64,000 nt of DNA from Sthenelais limicola (taxonomy: Eukaryota > Annelida > Polychaeta > Phyllodocida > Sigalionidae): the NCBI GenBank assembly GCA_942159475.1, contig OW804094.1:21681067-21745066 (forward strand), in the 5' to 3' direction. Numbering within the stretch: the first letter of the stretch is position 1; every line of letters starts with the position of its first letter. Shown here in pieces: positions 47,011 to 58,023 of this stretch. The position numbers and the translations under genes are program-made. The notes under the pieces are model-generated. The model saw nothing but the letters and a program-made list of their open reading frames with translations. It had not been told where the DNA came from and made no database searches.

Positions 47011-47660
47011 TTATTTAGCTTCAATATTAATTATTCTAGTAGTTGCAATGTTTCCACCAATTAGCTGGTGAGGTTCAATAAGTCTCTCCCCCAAACTAAG
47101 GGGCCCCCTGGTCCCCCTAGCTACACAATGTGAACTTTTCTGTTCAAATTGGACTATTATTTCAAAAGTTATAGCATTGAGCTTGGCTAAATATTGGCTA
47201 TGTTTACAAAGCATATATATGCTCCCCGAATGCAACCACTAAGGTCTGTATATTGGACCAGCAAGCATTTGCTTCCCGAATGCAACCACTGACAGCTTGG
47301 TAGTGTTACATAACACATGCATGCTTTACCCAGGTACCCGGCCAGCCCCTCTTAATTTCGACGGGTACCCTGTTACAAAGCCTGCTACCAAAACGAGGCC
47401 CACATCAGGGAGGTTGACCTCAATTTCCAGTGCCGTTTTCTATGTAGAGGTTACTAAGTTGTGTCTAGCCAAAATGAAATGTGATAAGCAATATGTTTGG
47501 TCAACCGCCGTTTGAACTCTTGCCATTATGTAACGCATATGGCTCTGATTATTTCTATATTCGGGAAATCAGTATTATTATCTCAAACCTTTGTGTTTAA
47601 TGTTGTGAATGGAATAATCGAATTATATAACACTCCTAGTCAATCGTACCTATACAGATT
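47011..47660. other. Unassigned stretch
   Basis: GCTCCCCGAATGCAACCACT and GCTTCCCGAATGCAACCACT (47220 and 47270) are a short duplication. No exon supported. Confidence 0.4.
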
Positions 47661-47662
47661 AT

Positions 47663-47893
47663 ACAGATTTTTAGAAAATGTACAATTGGCAGCTCTACAT
47701 ATTGAGAAATTCTCCTAAATTAAGCTGAAAAATGAAGAATACCGGGTATATCTGAGTATATTTGGTATCGCATTGATTTAAAGTATCAGTTCTGTTAGGT
47801 TAAACGGCATTTTGAAGCTCATTTTTGTCTTAAATGTGGGTTATTTGAGAGGATTGGTGAAGGCGAATTGTACATTTTCTGAAAGTCTGACCC
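47663..47893. mobile_element. Family A MITE
   Basis: Left end CAGATTTTTAGAAAATGTAC, right end TTTTCTGAAAGTCTGACCC. The extreme left end is diverged. Confidence 0.88.
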
Positions 47894-48197
47894 ATATATG
47901 TCCTCTATTTACTCCCGGCATAACTAATAGGATGTCGTGCTAGGTAAATGTCTACTTTGGAACTGACAGGTGCTGTCAGGTCCCTCCAATCACCCACCTG
48001 TAGTTCTGGGAATCTTTGTCAAGGGAAACTATTCAAGTTTCATGAAGATGACACATATGGTGTATTTGGCATCAATTTACTATAGGTCTATACACGCTCT
48101 ACTACATTGTTCCCACTCCTATTCATGTCAAACACCGGATAATTATTCAACAACTGATATGTAAGTCTTTTTTCAATTCTTAATTACATGTACAAAT

Positions 48198-49062
48198 GTG
48201 ATCCATTTGAGGAAAATGAGTCATAAAGTCGCAAAATATGGATTTTGAGATATCACCATTATTTGAAAAGAGGAGATCCAGAAAGTATCCTGACAAGGTA
48301 TTTATTTGTAGGAAGTAAATGGGTTATATTTCAACGCTTTTAGATTGTTTTTATTTTAAATTTCCGACGAATTACCCTCCACCCACCCGTCGCGTCACCC
48401 CACATCCCACCCGGGCCTCGGCGCTGTTTATTCAGTCAATAAACAGCGCTATCCATTTCGAATCCCATTTGCCGGTTACGTTGATTAGAGTGAATGTGAC
48501 TTCCGGCTCGTACGGAACCCTAGGGCTGCCACGTTGTGGTGTAAATGGGGGTGTGCACTTCCCAACGCTTCCCCATAGGAATAGTATAGAAAACTCGAAA
48601 ATCTATTTTACAGCGTAGATCGATTATTTCTTCGGACAAAACTTGCAGAGGACATCCTATCGTTGCGATTTCTGGGTAAGGATGTCGGCTATTGGTATGT
48701 TTAATAAGAAAACGACGCTGCCAGGCCAAGTTGTGGAAGGTACTGAGTCATGGCTGTGAAGGCCCGGGGCGACAGAAGGGTTCGAAATATGCTGCTTGCG
48801 CACCGCCTTCTTAAGGCGGTTATTGGTCGCCTCTCGTCAAGGTGATTCCAATGATAGTAAACACTAGGACACCTAATAAGTACACCTTTCTATAGATATT
48901 CAAAGTTTGATATTTTTATTTTCACAAAAAACTTGGTTGCAATGTTTCTGGATGGGTAATTACCAGTAAAGTAACTAAATATGCTCCATACAAGGGCCTT
49001 CAAAACGCACGGATATATTCAACATAATGTCCTGAAAGTTGTTGCATTAATTCATATATACC
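48198..49062. mobile_element. Family B MITE split by an insertion
   Basis: The left end GTGATCCATTTGAGGAAAAT runs to about 48285 (GAGGAGATC). The body resumes at about 48837 with AGGTGATTCCAATGATAGTA and runs to about 49060. The 550-bp insertion (48286-48836) is unlike the surroundings and holds the hairpin at 48420-48450. The right end of the MITE is replaced by the minisatellite at 49069. Confidence 0.7.
48420..48450. repeat. 13-bp hairpin AGCGCTGTTTATT
   Basis: GGCGCTGTTTATT, a 5-base loop CAGTC, then AATAAACAGCGCT. Near-perfect hairpin. A second small hairpin, ACCGCCTTCTTAAGGCGGT, is at about 48801-48819 in the same insertion. Confidence 0.8.
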
Positions 49063-49068
49063 TGTGGT

Positions 49069-49446
49069 GAATATGGAGGTGGGTACTAGAGGAGGGTACT
49101 GGAGGAGGTTACTGGAGGAGGATACTGGAGGAGGTTACTGGAGGTGGGTACTGGAGGAGGGTACTGGAGGAGGTACTGGAGGAGGTACTGGAGGAGGTTA
49201 CTGGAGGACGTTACTGGAGGACGTTACTGTAGGTGGGTACTGGAGGAGAGTATTGGAGGAGGGTACTGGAGGAGGGTACTGGAGGAGGGTACTGGAGGAG
49301 ACACCTGGAGGAGGTTACTGGAGGAGGTACTGGAGGAGGTTACTGGAGGAGGTACTGGAGGAGGTTACTGGGGGAGGTTCTTGGAGGAGGGTACTGGAGG
49401 AGGTTACTAGAGGAGGGTACTGGAGGAGGTTCTTGGAGGAGGTTAC
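49069..49446. repeat. GGAGGAGGTTACT minisatellite
   Basis: About 27 units of 12-15 bp (GGAGGAGGGTACT or GGAGGAGGTTACT), strongly purine-rich on the plus strand. All three plus frames are open, which is an artefact. Confidence 0.9.
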
Positions 49447-50049
49447 TGTGTATAGTGTACATAATATATTGAAGTCTAAATTCATAATTAAATGAGAAAA
49501 CACATTTATTCAAATCGCACATGCTCTGCGATTCCAGAGACAAAAATTCAAGTATACTCATACCCAATAAAAGATAATTTTTCTGAGATTTCACACAATT
49601 TCACTGCCAAATCGCACATGATTGCTAACATCTCACCGGCAAATGATGTAAAACCACACTATTCATTGATTTGTGGCTGCAATCATGACATAAATATTTG
49701 GTTTTTATATTCTTATATTTATCTTATGGCTTTTGAATTATACTATAAGTATAATTAAGCATGGAAACGTAAATAATGATAGCAAATAATCCTCAGCATT
49801 ACATAATATAAAGGTGTGAAAAGCAGCGCGGCCAGTCGCCCAGTTTAAGCATGAGTGCCGCTCAAGCCTTCTGGGCTTGGCTTTCAGTGATGAGCCTATG
49901 ATGAGCGCACCTGCATGGCCAGCCAGGGGGGCTGAATACATGAAGGAGAAGCAGGCGTTGAATCCTTGGCTGGCCTCAGGCCATTCAACCATTTGAATAA
50001 CAGCTTAATTTAGCGGACGGCCCATCCTCGGCCATCTTTATGGGCATAT
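49447..50049. other. Unassigned stretch
   Basis: No exon or repeat that I can support. GC rises at 49820-50030 without a recognisable gene. Confidence 0.35.
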
Positions 50050-50612
50050 GTGATGTGTCACAGGAAAATAAGTCACAAATAGCAAAATTTATGTTTTTCC
50101 AAGTGAGTTATTCACAAGATTTCATTGGTGAAATATTCTCTTTTTAGGGGTGCTTATCGTTGCTAGTAGCATGAATACATGTACTAAATTTCAGGGCTGA
50201 GTATTGAATATATCTATGTATGTCTGAGGTTATCCTAAGGAGTATATTTAATAATTTACTATAGTGATCGACCATCAAGAAATATGGCTGACGATCTGTT
50301 CATACATAAACAAATTTAGAAATGGGTCAGATTTTCAGAAAATGTACAATTGGCATCTGTATACATTTAGTACATTCTGCTAAATTAGACTGAAATTTGG
50401 TCAATACTAGGTAAATTCGAGTATATTCACCATTGTATTGATTCTAGCAATCTGTTTGGTAAGGTGAACTGTATTTTGAACATTATTTTCGTCTGAAATT
50501 TGGGTTATTTGAGAAGATTGGCGAAGTTGAATTGTACATTTTCTGAAAGTCTGACCCAAATACTTGTTAGATGTCATAATTTTTGCGACTTGTGGCTCAT
50601 TTTACCAGGAAT
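50050..50612. mobile_element. Family B MITE with nested family A copy
   Basis: Left end GTGATGTGTCACAGGAAAAT. The right end is TTTTTGCGACTTGTGGCTCA, TTTTACCAGG. Between them lies a complete family A copy (50325-50557). The A copy therefore inserted after B. Confidence 0.85.
50325..50557. mobile_element. Family A MITE nested in family B
   Basis: GGGTCAGATTTTCAGAAAAT to TTTTCTGAAAGTCTGACCC, 233 bp. Flanks AAAT / AAAT. Confidence 0.92.
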
Positions 50613-51008
50613 TATATTCAGATGTATGGCCCTTAGGTATGAATAAATAATATTTTAATTGAATTCAATTACGGTGTTTTACTAAAGAGAAGTTTGTTGA
50701 TGGATTTCAGTTCTATCGGTGATGAGACAAATCGTACCATTTAGAATAAAGCTTGCAATAAATTAATGCAATAGGTGGTACATGTAATTAGTGATAATCA
50801 TAATTTGGAACATTAATATCAATGTGGTTAATCATTGTTACGTAATACTTATATAACGCAATATAACAGAAGAACACATATCCAACATTTTTTTTATCAT
50901 CGCGAATCTTTTATCCCATGCCCATGCACTTCGTCGATTGCATCTTTCACACAATAATAAGCTATAATTCACACACAAAGATTATATTTTACATTTTGTA
51001 GACTATTT

Positions 51009-51418
51009 GTGATGTGTTTCAGGAAAATGAGTCATAAGTCGCAAAAATTGGATTTTGAGATATCACCATATTTGAAAAGAGGAGATCAAGCTCATTACAA
51101 TGAATGTAAACACTAGGACACTTAATAAGGATTTCCAGATACTAAGTTTGATATTTTTATTTTTGAAAAAAAAGTTTGCAAAGTTTCTAGATGGGTTATT
51201 ACCAGTACAGTAAATAAATGTACTCCATACAAGGGCCTTCAAAACGCAAGGATATATTTAATACAATGTCCTGAAATTTGTCACATGGATTCATAAGACC
51301 ATAATAGCTAAACCCTCTAAAAATCAGAACATTTCAATAAAGAGATCTTGTGGAAAGAAAACTCAACTCATCAATATCAATTTTGCGACTTATGACTCAT
51401 TTTCCTGAAACACATCAC
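51009..51418. mobile_element. Family B MITE, full length
   Basis: 410 bp from GTGATGTGTTTCAGGAAAAT to TTTCCTGAAACACATCAC. The inverted ends are about 38 bp (continuing GAGTCATAAGTCGCAAAA). Flanks ATTT / ATTT. Confidence 0.95.
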
Positions 51419-51622
51419 ATTTGTTCGAAACTCACCAAGACAGAATATTTTTCTTTCTTAATAACTTTTATTTGGACAAGTTTCACATTTGCGATAATTC
51501 TCATCATTGCCAAATAAAGGACCGTGGGTGCTGTACGAGGCAGAGAGGTGACATCAAACCTTGTACAATACCTTACAGAAAAAACAAATTAAACAATAAC
51601 TTAAATTGTAAGATAGTTATAT

Positions 51623-52026
51623 GTGATGTGTTTTAGGAAAATGAGTCATAAGACGCGAAATATGGATTTTGAGATATCATCATATTTGAAAAGAGATCAA
51701 GGTTATTCTGATGATAGTAAACATTAAGGACATCTAATAAGTATTTCTATATGTTAAGTTTGATATTTTATTTTTGAAAAAATAGTTTGCAATGTTTCTG
51801 GGTGGGTAATTACCAGTAAAGTAACTAAAAATAGTCCATACGAAGGCCTTCAAAACGCAAGGATATATTTAATACAATTTCCTGAAATTTGTAACATGGA
51901 TTGATGTAACTATAAGTGCTAAACCCGCTAAAAATCAGAACATTTTAATAAAGAGATCTTGTGAAAAAAACACTTTGAAAAATATCAATTTTGCGAATTG
52001 TGACTCATTTTCCTGAAACACATCAC
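51623..52026. mobile_element. Family B MITE, full length
   Basis: 404 bp, GTGATGTGTTTTAGGAAAAT to TTTCCTGAAACACATCAC. Flanks ATAT / ATAT. Only 205 bases after the previous copy and in the same orientation. Confidence 0.95.
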
Positions 52027-52414
52027 ATATGCAAGAGATGATACAGGGACCGCAGTTGTCATCGCAGAAAAGCTTAATTGTAAAACCAAGCTGCCTTTTG
52101 AATCATTTTTATTGATCTGAGATGTAGGCATAAAACATAGTGCATAAAAGATGTGTGTACAGATAGGTAAGATCGTTAGACAGTTGTAAGAGTACAGGTG
52201 TTATATAGGGTTAGACCCAGTTTGGTCAGATTCTGGGGTGTATTTTTGTCACAATAGACCACGGCAATCACTTCCGGCAACTTCCGGTAAGGAATGGGGG
52301 TTATAGACGTCAAAAGAACTGGTAAATAAAAGTCAGTAAGTGGTAAATAACAGTCGAATCTGAACAAACCGGGTCTAAAAGCACTAATACCCTCGGTTTT
52401 GGATGGTCTAAGTG

Positions 52415-52477
52415 GTCTGTTGCCTGGTGGAAATTCTCGGGGCTAACGCCCCTCGAATTGTCCACCAGGCAACAGAC
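52415..52477. repeat. 29-bp arm hairpin with 4-base loop
   Basis: GTCTGTTGCCTGGTGGAAAT then TCTCGGGGC, loop TAAC, then GCCCCTCGAATTGTCCACCA and GGCAACAGAC. Two small mismatches only. It is followed by a (GGGT)n run. Confidence 0.9.
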
Positions 52478-52720
52478 GTGGGTGGGTGGGTGGGTGCTCT
52501 TTCCCGATTCAATGTGCTGAGTGAAGTGAGCTTTGAACGAAAGGTTGGTCAGTGCCCGGTCAGTGGCCGTGACGTATCATGAGAGTGGTTGCATTCGATT
52601 ACCTATATAACTTTGCTTGGACATTTTAAAAATTACTTGCAATTTTTAATTACTTCTAATGTAACGCTGTGAGAGTGTGGTACCTAGGTGCCATTGCATT
52701 CACTGTGAGATGTTTCCAAT

Positions 52721-53063
52721 AGGGGATTTCCATAACCGCCATTTTGAATTTTGATTCGCATGGAATTATGGGACTAATGGTACAGTCTAAAAGCTATAGA
52801 AATCATGTTATGTTCAGCATGGAATATTTAACAATGATTTCAGGTCAATATCCATGTATTTTACATGTTTGCATAACACGAGTCCCCATCTTTCCCATCA
52901 TACATTTGGTTTTCATAGATCATTTATACAAGCTATGATATTGGTGAAAACATTCTAGCAATTTTCGATAAAATGTTGCCAAATATTTGTATCTCAGATT
53001 TCATCAGAATCCGTCCCAGCATGCACTCTGACGGACATGCGCAGTGAGACATGCAACTCCCCT
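52721..53063. mobile_element. Family C MITE, full length
   Basis: 343 bp, AGGGGATTTCCATAACCGCC to GACATGCAACTCCCCT. Internal GCATGGAATTATGGGACTAA and ACATGCGCAGTGAG. Flanks fit a TA (or AT) duplication. Confidence 0.85.
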
Positions 53064-53181
53064 ATAAATAAAAGATTCTGGATTAAAGTTGCATTCTCAG
53101 GTAATTTCCGCCAAAAAATGAAATTGTTTATTTAGTGGTCTGTTCATTCCAGACCCATCCAAAGGTCACCCAGATAGAGTA

Positions 53182-53375
53182 CTGTAAACGTATTAATGTT
53201 CGCGCAGTATTTATTTTCGCGCATCCACCTTTGTGCGCGAAAATAAATCCTGCGCGAAAGGTATAATTATTGCATAAACAATGTATGAAACTTCCTGAAT
53301 TTAAATCCCCGCGAAAAGGTGTCATTGTATTTAGCGCGCGAAAATTTATCTGCGCGAAAATAAATACGTTTACAG
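53182..53375. mobile_element. Family H MITE, copy 2
   Basis: 194 bp, CTGTAAACGTATTAATGTTC to GAAAATAAATACGTTTACAG, flanked on both sides by TA. Rich in CGCGCGAAAATAAAT words in both orientations. It interrupts a minus-strand open frame (53128-53484) whose left and right parts are thus not a natural gene. Confidence 0.9.
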
Positions 53376-53701
53376 TATTAAGGACTTTGACCTGTTCTTC
53401 TTGGTGTAAAATTACATTATCTCCCAAAATAACTTTTAGAGGACCTGCTGAAATCTCACCTTTTTCAGTCTGACTCTTTGTCATCTTCTTAAACTTTGGG
53501 AATCAAGGATGTTAGGATAACACTGGCTAGATAGGTACATATGACGAGGCCAACTAATTGCACTATTTGATCAAGATTGCCACTCTAGATCAGCAAAATA
53601 CAAAATTATATAAATATTCTAGAAAAAGCCATGAATTCCTGCACAACTCAGGAAATTCAAGGAACTATAGTTTTTCTTTATTAGAATCTTCCATTCTACA
53701 G

Positions 53702-53881
53702 TATATTACTCGGGGTATAGGAAATAAAATAAAACGAGAAAAACATGTTTGGGCCGCTTTAGATGGGAATGTAGCTTTAAGTCATCCGTTGTATAAACAT
53801 GGAAATCGATCCCTCATTCAAAGAGCTCTGACTGTTGACCCTGCGGCAGTCATGTCTCAAAAAAGTCGACTCCGTTTTTAA
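53702..53881 (+). CDS. Possible terminal coding exon
   Basis: Begins after a pyrimidine-rich acceptor (TTCTTTATTAGAATCTTCCATTCTACAG spans 53674-53701) in phase 0 and runs 59 codons to TAA. It encodes YITRGIGNKIKREKHVWAAL, DGNVALSHPLYKHGNRSL, then IQRALTVDPAAVMSQ and KSRLRF. The composition looks like a real, basic protein end, and no repeat overlaps it. I do not recognise it. It could be the last exon of the gene starting at 40179 (exon 4 could exit in phase 0), but intermediate exons are unproven. No AATAAA follows within 300 bases. Confidence 0.35.
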   Translation, partial: YITRGIGNKIKREKHVWAALDGNVALSHPLYKHGNRSLIQRALTVDPAAVMSQKSRLRF

Positions 53882-53942
53882 ATTGACACAGTTTGTGGTC
53901 AATACAAAGAGAGAAACCATTGATGTTGATGGATCTCTCATA

Positions 53943-55080
53943 AGGGGATTTGCATAGCCGCCATTTTGAATCTTGACGAACAGCCCCCTTACCGCTATTC
54001 CGCTAGGAATAGCTCCGCTATGTTTCTCAAATCACGTGACCGGGGCCCTGACCGAAGGGAGAAACGATGTATATACCAAACCTCCCTATGATCGACCTGT
54101 TTTCATGCTTTTTTTTTTGCTGGAACTTTCTAACAGATCTCAGATGCTAGATCAAGTCAAGGGGAGCAAGGTTCAAATGGAAAAATGTTTCATTTAATGA
54201 ATAATTAAAAAGTTATCGCTAACCGCATATTCAAAGCGAGGGCTGTTTAAAATGGCCGCCATAACAAAAAGTAGATGAAGAGACACTGCCACTCTAAGCC
54301 AATCAGATCATGCAAATCGGTCACGTGACCATGGGGACAATGACGTCATATATAGCGGCAGGTCGGGGAAGCCCTCCGATCAGAAAAACAAAGCTTATAG
54401 GCTCTTTTTGCAGATAGAAACTCCGGGATTATCATTTATTCCATTAAAAAGGTAACGAGAAACAGAATCGAATCTTAAACTCTAAATATCTGCTGTCATC
54501 TTATGAGGATCATAAGATCGACAGCAGATCTAGCAAAATGCCTGACAACTGTTGGTCTGATTTTGAACGTTTAGTTTAGTAGCTGGGGAACTCGCCGGCC
54601 ACGAAGGCCGTTTTTGCGACGATTCTTTAATTATTCAGCTTAATATAAAATATAAAAACAATAATAGGCGTACAGATCTTGAAAAATATAACCAAACTAC
54701 GAAAATAATAATCACTTGCCGGTATACTTTTCTGGATTGACATGAAATTGTGGGACTACTGGTACAGTATAAAACCGTGCTCAGCATGGAATATTTATCA
54801 ATGCTCTAATCTCAATATCCATGTTTTCATAACACAAGTCCCCATATTTCCCATCATGCATTTGGTTTGCATAGATGATTTATACAAGTTTCTGTATTCC
54901 TGACAGCATTCTTGCATTTTTTTTTATAGAAATGTTGCCAAATATTTGTATGTCAGATTTCAACAGAATCCATCCCAGGATGCACTATTACAGACATGCG
55001 CAATGGCACATGCAAGTCCTTTATTGTGCATCCGAGCATGCGCTGTAACAGACATGCGCAGTGGCACATGCAAATCCCCT
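53943..55080. mobile_element. Family C MITE split by an insertion
   Basis: Left end AGGGGATTTGCATAGCCGCC up to about 54000. The right part resumes at about 54725 (CATGAAATTGTGGGACTACT) and ends GTGGCACATGCAAATCCCCT. The last 60 bp are tandemly duplicated (ACAGACATGCGCAATGGCAC / ACAGACATGCGCAGTGGCAC). The 720-bp insert is GC-richer and holds TCACGTGACC twice and a hairpin. Confidence 0.65.
54488..54529. repeat. 20-bp arm hairpin ATCTGCTGTC
   Basis: ATCTGCTGTCATCTTATGA, a GGA-type centre, then TCATAAGATCGACAGCAGAT. One unpaired base. Too short on its own for a typical microRNA precursor. Confidence 0.8.
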
Positions 55081-55255
55081 ATTATCACTCAACAAGCTGC
55101 TTGCCTCCACATCCGGGTCGCTGACTACATCAAGGTCAATATGTGTTTGACAGAGAGGACGGTTGCCATGGAAGCTCATCACATGACTATTGGACAACAC
55201 TGACTCTGTCAACAAGGCAAGAATGAGGCGATGCTGGTGATTAGATTTAGAGTTA

Positions 55256-55610
55256 AGGCCAAAAAAAAAATGTGTGTTTCCGATTTATCTGGCTGAAAAC
55301 TAGGTTGGGGGGGGTGGTAACTTTTTTTTTTGTTATTTTTTTTTGTTTGGAAACCTCCTCCCAGGAACTGAAAAAAAATGTCTTTTTCATAACAATAGTT
55401 GTTTTGAACATGGGAAATGTGCCTTTTGACAGTTCCAGGTTAGGAAAACCCGTTTTCCTGCTTTTATAAGCTTTTTTTGTCAAAAAATCCAAAAAAAGTA
55501 AGATATGATGGGGAAAAAATCAGGTATGGTAAAAAAAATTTAGGTAGGGTAAGGTTTTTCTAGGTAGGGGGGGTAAATCGGAAACACACCTATTTTTTTT
55601 TTTTTGGCCT
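55256..55610. mobile_element. Family G MITE, copy 2
   Basis: 355 bp, AGGCCAAAAAAAAAATGTGT then GTTTCCGATTTATCTGGC, to GTAAATCGGAAACACACC then a T run and GGCCT. The inverted ends exceed 25 bp. The flanks share TTA/TAA. Sister copy at 37589-37842. Confidence 0.85.
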
Positions 55611-55628
55611 AACTAGAGTGTGTGTGTG

Positions 55629-55647
55629 GGGGGGGGGGGGGGGGGGA
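55629..55647. repeat. Poly(G) tract
   Basis: About 19 G after a short (TG)n. Length uncertain. Confidence 0.85.
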
Positions 55648-55713
55648 GGTTGAAGGGGCGATAATAAAGAACTTTTGAAAATTCATACCAGCAACATTTC
55701 GAGCTCTACCAAT

Positions 55714-55938
55714 AGGGGATTTGCATGTCCGCCATATTGAATCTTGACTTATATGGAATTATGGAGGTTGTATGTCAATGTAAAATCTATAGAAAATGCC
55801 TGGATCCACTATTTAACAGTGATCTCATGTAAATAGCCATGTGTTTAACATCTTTCCATAAAACAAGACTTCATTTTCCCATAATGCATTTGTTTTTTTT
55901 ATAGATCGTTTATACAAGTTATGATATTAGTGAAAAGA
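55714..55938. mobile_element. Family C MITE, left part
   Basis: AGGGGATTTGCATGTCCGCC, then ATGGAATTATGG and TGATATTAGTGAAAA. Cut off by the LINE that starts at 55939. Confidence 0.8.
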
Positions 55939-56740
55939 TTTTTATTTTTTTTTATTACCATTTTGGCCGTACAAATTACAATAGAATACAAAAAGCGCCT
56001 GTCCAACTTGTGGATGTTTTCTCGCGTCGCCTCAATTCATTACTAGATTTACCTTACACTTCGTCATTTACCTTTACAATTACCCTACTATAGGTTTACA
56101 CAATATTAGATTTCATCCTTAGTGTTTACTTAATCACGGCTCTTTTCACCTTACAATTATTCATCTTCCAATTCAAACTATCAAACAACATTTAGTTTTA
56201 ATCTAATCAACTTATTAGTGTCATAATACCGTTTACCAGTTTATGCAAACAGCTACAATTCCATTTAGATGCTGTTTGTACTCACTATCGCCTAGCCCTT
56301 ATTAGAGCTTTTACTAAAAACAGGGACAGATTAAAAACTACCACTTGGTAGTATCTAGATTTTGATCATTTCTGTTAGCTTTAACCAGTATAGGTCTTTC
56401 AGTTGCTTGCTGAAGCCAGCCGGGTCATTACAATTGCAAATTAATTCAGGTAAATCATTCCACAGGGTTATCCCTCTGTAGTATGCACTTTTCCGCATTC
56501 GTTCCGATTTAGGGGTGAAGGTTTTAAACGTGACACCTACTCTATTTCTGAGTTCCTTCACTCTCTTGCTCCTATCTATATAATCCTCTCTTTTTCTAAA
56601 CAATGTCTTGATAAGCGCAATTTCCCTTCGGTAATCAAGGGGGTAACAATTTTCCCTTGAGCAACCGTTCCTTCTTGGATCTTCAATCTGTACTCGATGT
56701 ATATTTGATAAAAGATTAATTCAGAGTGAAAGTGAAACTA
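55939..56740 (-). pseudogene. LINE 3' end, RT C-terminal region
   Basis: Minus frame to a stop at 56355: DYRREIALIKTLFRKRED, then SKRVKELRNRVGVTFKTF, SAYYRGITLWNDLPELI and a Cys/Asn segment. LWNDLP is the conserved tail motif of LINE ORF2. The 3' untranslated part ends in a reversed A-rich tail at about 55939 (plus-strand T run), so the insertion broke the family C MITE. 5'-truncated near 56740. It is a different family from 24684-25655. Confidence 0.75.
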
Positions 56741-57453
56741 GTGTATAACCATGCCAGGGAAGAGATTTATGCAAATCTAAACCAGTTGTTATAGGGACAC
56801 GATGGCGGATTCACAGGCTGGCAGGTCAGTGAACTTACTGTAGTCAAGGCACAAGTATTAATGTATACGGCTACCTCTAATATTGGACGATTACTGACCA
56901 TTAGGCGAAGACAAACTAGGCGTTTTAGTAGGTTTAGTTAAGGGCAAAAAAAGGGAATTTCGTGACAAAATCACCAAATTTGGTACAGAGGTAGATTTTT
57001 GGATTCTCTATCATTTTGGAAGTGTCCACATTCTGAAATATGAAATCGGTTGCCATGTTAAATGTGAAAAATGGCATTTTGGGGGGAATAGATCGAGCCA
57101 TATAATTTGAACTAATAAGCATAAATCCATAAGCAGATATTCATATGAAAGCTGTACTGACAGAGAATCAAATAATATCTGTTTTTCAGCATTTTACATA
57201 TTGTCTTTGCCATGGCGACCATTTTTATAGTGAAAACAGGTTTTTTTTAGAGAAAATGCCAAAATAATCATGCCCATAACATTTGTAATAGTGAACATAC
57301 AACAGTAACCAGGGTCATATGTAGAAGAATCGTTACGTTGAAACCTGTAATATTGCATGACCATAACAACGGAACAGATCCGAAAGCTGTCCAACTTAGC
57401 AGAGCAAGTATTTCACAAGCTTTGATCTTGAAGGCCGACCCATGTTACTTATA
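56741..57453. other. Unassigned stretch
   Basis: No exon, RNA gene or repeat supported. Confidence 0.35.
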
Positions 57454-57688
57454 GGGTCACATTTTCAGAAAATGTACAATTCAGCTTCACCAATCTTCTC
57501 AAATAACCCAAATTTCAGACGAAAATAAAGTTAAAAATACAGTTCAACATAACTAGACAGATTTCTAGAATCAATGCAATGTCAAATATACTCGAATTTA
57601 CCTGGTATTGACCAAATTGCAGCATAATTTAGCAGCATTTACTAAATGTGTACAGCTGCCAATTGTACATTTTCTGAAAATCTGACCC
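57454..57688. mobile_element. Family A MITE
   Basis: GGGTCACATTTTCAGAAAAT to TTTCTGAAAATCTGACCC, 235 bp. Flanks TATA / TATA. Confidence 0.92.
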
Positions 57689-58023
57689 TATAGCTAAAAT
57701 AACAACAAGACAAGCGAGTCTTGCCTTAATCCTATCCACTACACCTGTATCTTAATAATGATTTAAACAAATAAAGATAACTTAGATATTGTAATTAGTA
57801 TAATATTTTGTCACAGTTATGTCATTGTAATCGCCCTTTATCGCTGTAATTTAATATCACATGAAATTCCATAGCACTTTGTGTATATCCTGGATGAAAT
57901 ACTTTTCAAACCAACCCCCTGTTCTGAAGTCGAAAACACATCTATTTGACAATAACAAAAACTCTTATCATGAAGTCTTTATCTGGGACTATTAGACCTA
58001 CTTCAGTGGGACTTTCAGCCTAT

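Noticed and set aside
48068..48166. Possible exon ending at GATAT|GTAAGTC.
   Set aside because: A plausible donor, but two frames are open, no domain is visible, and no neighbouring exon fixes the phase.
49064..49495. 143-codon frame rich in Gly, Trp and Glu.
   Set aside because: A GGAGGAGGTTACT minisatellite; all three frames are open.
53128..53484. 118-codon minus-strand open frame.
   Set aside because: The middle is the family H MITE, so the frame is a chance product of the insertion. Taking the MITE out brings an early stop.
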